A stretch of DNA of 6,250 nucleotides from NCBI GenBank assembly GCA_009698515.1, contig WLQA01000047.1, positions 1 to 6,250 on the forward strand. The letters are read 5' to 3'. Source of the DNA: Actinomycetota bacterium (GTDB taxonomy: Bacteria; Actinomycetota; Actinomycetes; Nanopelagicales; Nanopelagicaceae). This document shows positions 5,793 to 6,250 of this stretch, piece by piece. The notes below the pieces were generated by a model that saw only the letters and a program-made list of their open reading frames with translations, was not told where the DNA came from and searched no databases. The stretch's first letter is position 1, and each line of letters starts with the position of its first letter. The position numbers and the translations under genes were made by a program.

Positions 5793-6250
5793 ATGAATAA
5801 GATCAAGGTCGAAGGCACCGTTGTTGAATTAGATGGCGATGAAATGACCAGAATTATCTGGCAGTTCATTAAAGATTCGTTGATCTTGCCTTATCTAGAT
5901 GTAAATCTTGAGTATTACGATCTTGGAATTGAACACCGCGATGCCACAAATGATCAAGTAACAATTGATTCAGCGCATGCTATTCAAAAGCATGGTGTGG
6001 GCGTTAAGTGCGCAACTATTACCCCAGATGAGGCTCGCGTAAAAGAGTTTAATTTGAAGCAAATGTGGAAGTCGCCAAACGGCACAATTCGAAACATTCT
6101 AGGTGGCGTAATTTTCCGCGAACCAATTATTATTAAAAATGTACCAAGATTAATTCCACACTGGACTAAGCCAATTGTGATTGGCCGTCACGCATTTGGT
6201 GATCAATATAAAGCTACTGATTTCCGCGTACCAGGTGCTGGAAAGTTGAC
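5793..6250 (+). CDS. icd: NADP-dependent isocitrate dehydrogenase, eukaryotic-type homodimeric class (3' truncated)
   Basis: The frame opens at ATG 5793 and runs off the window after 152 full codons of a protein usually a little over 400 residues. The enzyme oxidatively decarboxylates isocitrate to 2-oxoglutarate, making NADPH. Visible family blocks are VELDGDEMTRIIW (11-23), KCATITPDEARVKEF (72-86), KSPNGTIRN (93-101), GGVIFREPI (104-112) and IGRHAFGDQYKATDF (130-144). S94, N96, R100, R109 and R132 fall at the same numbers as the isocitrate-binding residues of human IDH1, including the arginine mutated in tumours. This is therefore the animal/yeast-like class, not the E. coli or monomeric class. 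GGGA at 5785-5788, 4 nt before the ATG, is the likely ribosome site. The 42-bp AT-rich gap after mdh contains TAATTT (5755-5760), a weak -10 candidate, but no terminator. Confidence 0.97.
   Translation, partial: MNKIKVEGTVVELDGDEMTRIIWQFIKDSLILPYLDVNLEYYDLGIEHRDATNDQVTIDSAHAIQKHGVGVKCATITPDEARVKEFNLKQMWKSPNGTIRNILGGVIFREPIIIKNVPRLIPHWTKPIVIGRHAFGDQYKATDFRVPGAGKL

Overview
The window is a tightly packed run of housekeeping genes, all on the + strand, from an AT-rich actinobacterium. The gene set and order (helicase pcrA C-terminus, sucC, sucD, a PerM/DUF6350 membrane protein, folD, a DUF3017 membrane protein, mdh, icd) occur only in Actinobacteria. DUF6350 and DUF3017 are both essentially actinobacterial families. 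The low GC, A/T-rich third codon positions, very short intergenic gaps (largest 42 bp) and compact proteins suggest a streamlined freshwater lineage such as Nanopelagicales (acI; Planktophila/Nanopelagicus-like). That taxonomic guess is inference, not something read directly from a marker gene.

Layout: 2-511 is the 3' end of a PcrA/UvrD-type helicase, with motifs V and VI and the C-terminal Tudor-like domain. After 30 bp come sucC (542-1702) and sucD (1702-2583), joined by a TAATG junction. After 20 bp comes the polytopic PerM-like protein (2604-3695). It overlaps folD (3692-4525) by ATGA, and folD overlaps the small three-helix DUF3017 protein (4522-4767) by another ATGA. After 26 bp with a strong Shine-Dalgarno comes an LDH-like malate dehydrogenase (4794-5750). 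After 42 bp comes a eukaryotic-type NADP isocitrate dehydrogenase (5793 to the window end, 3' truncated).

How the genes work together: SucCD, Mdh and Icd are three steps of the TCA cycle (succinyl-CoA to succinate with NTP formation; malate to oxaloacetate; isocitrate to 2-oxoglutarate with NADPH formation). FolD feeds one-carbon units to purine and formyl-methionine synthesis. The PerM-like protein is linked by its mycobacterial homologue to cell envelope and division. The spacing suggests one long transcription unit from sucC onward, possibly with an extra entry point before mdh.

No mobile element, CRISPR, tRNA, rRNA or defence system is visible, and I see no convincing new biological system. 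The points worth a second look are the apparent loss of purN-purH between perM and folD and of the M23 peptidase gene between pcrA and sucC, a possible leaderless start of sucC overlapped by a dyad, and an inverted plus direct repeat next to the mdh ribosome binding site. No stretch longer than 300 bases lacks a gene.
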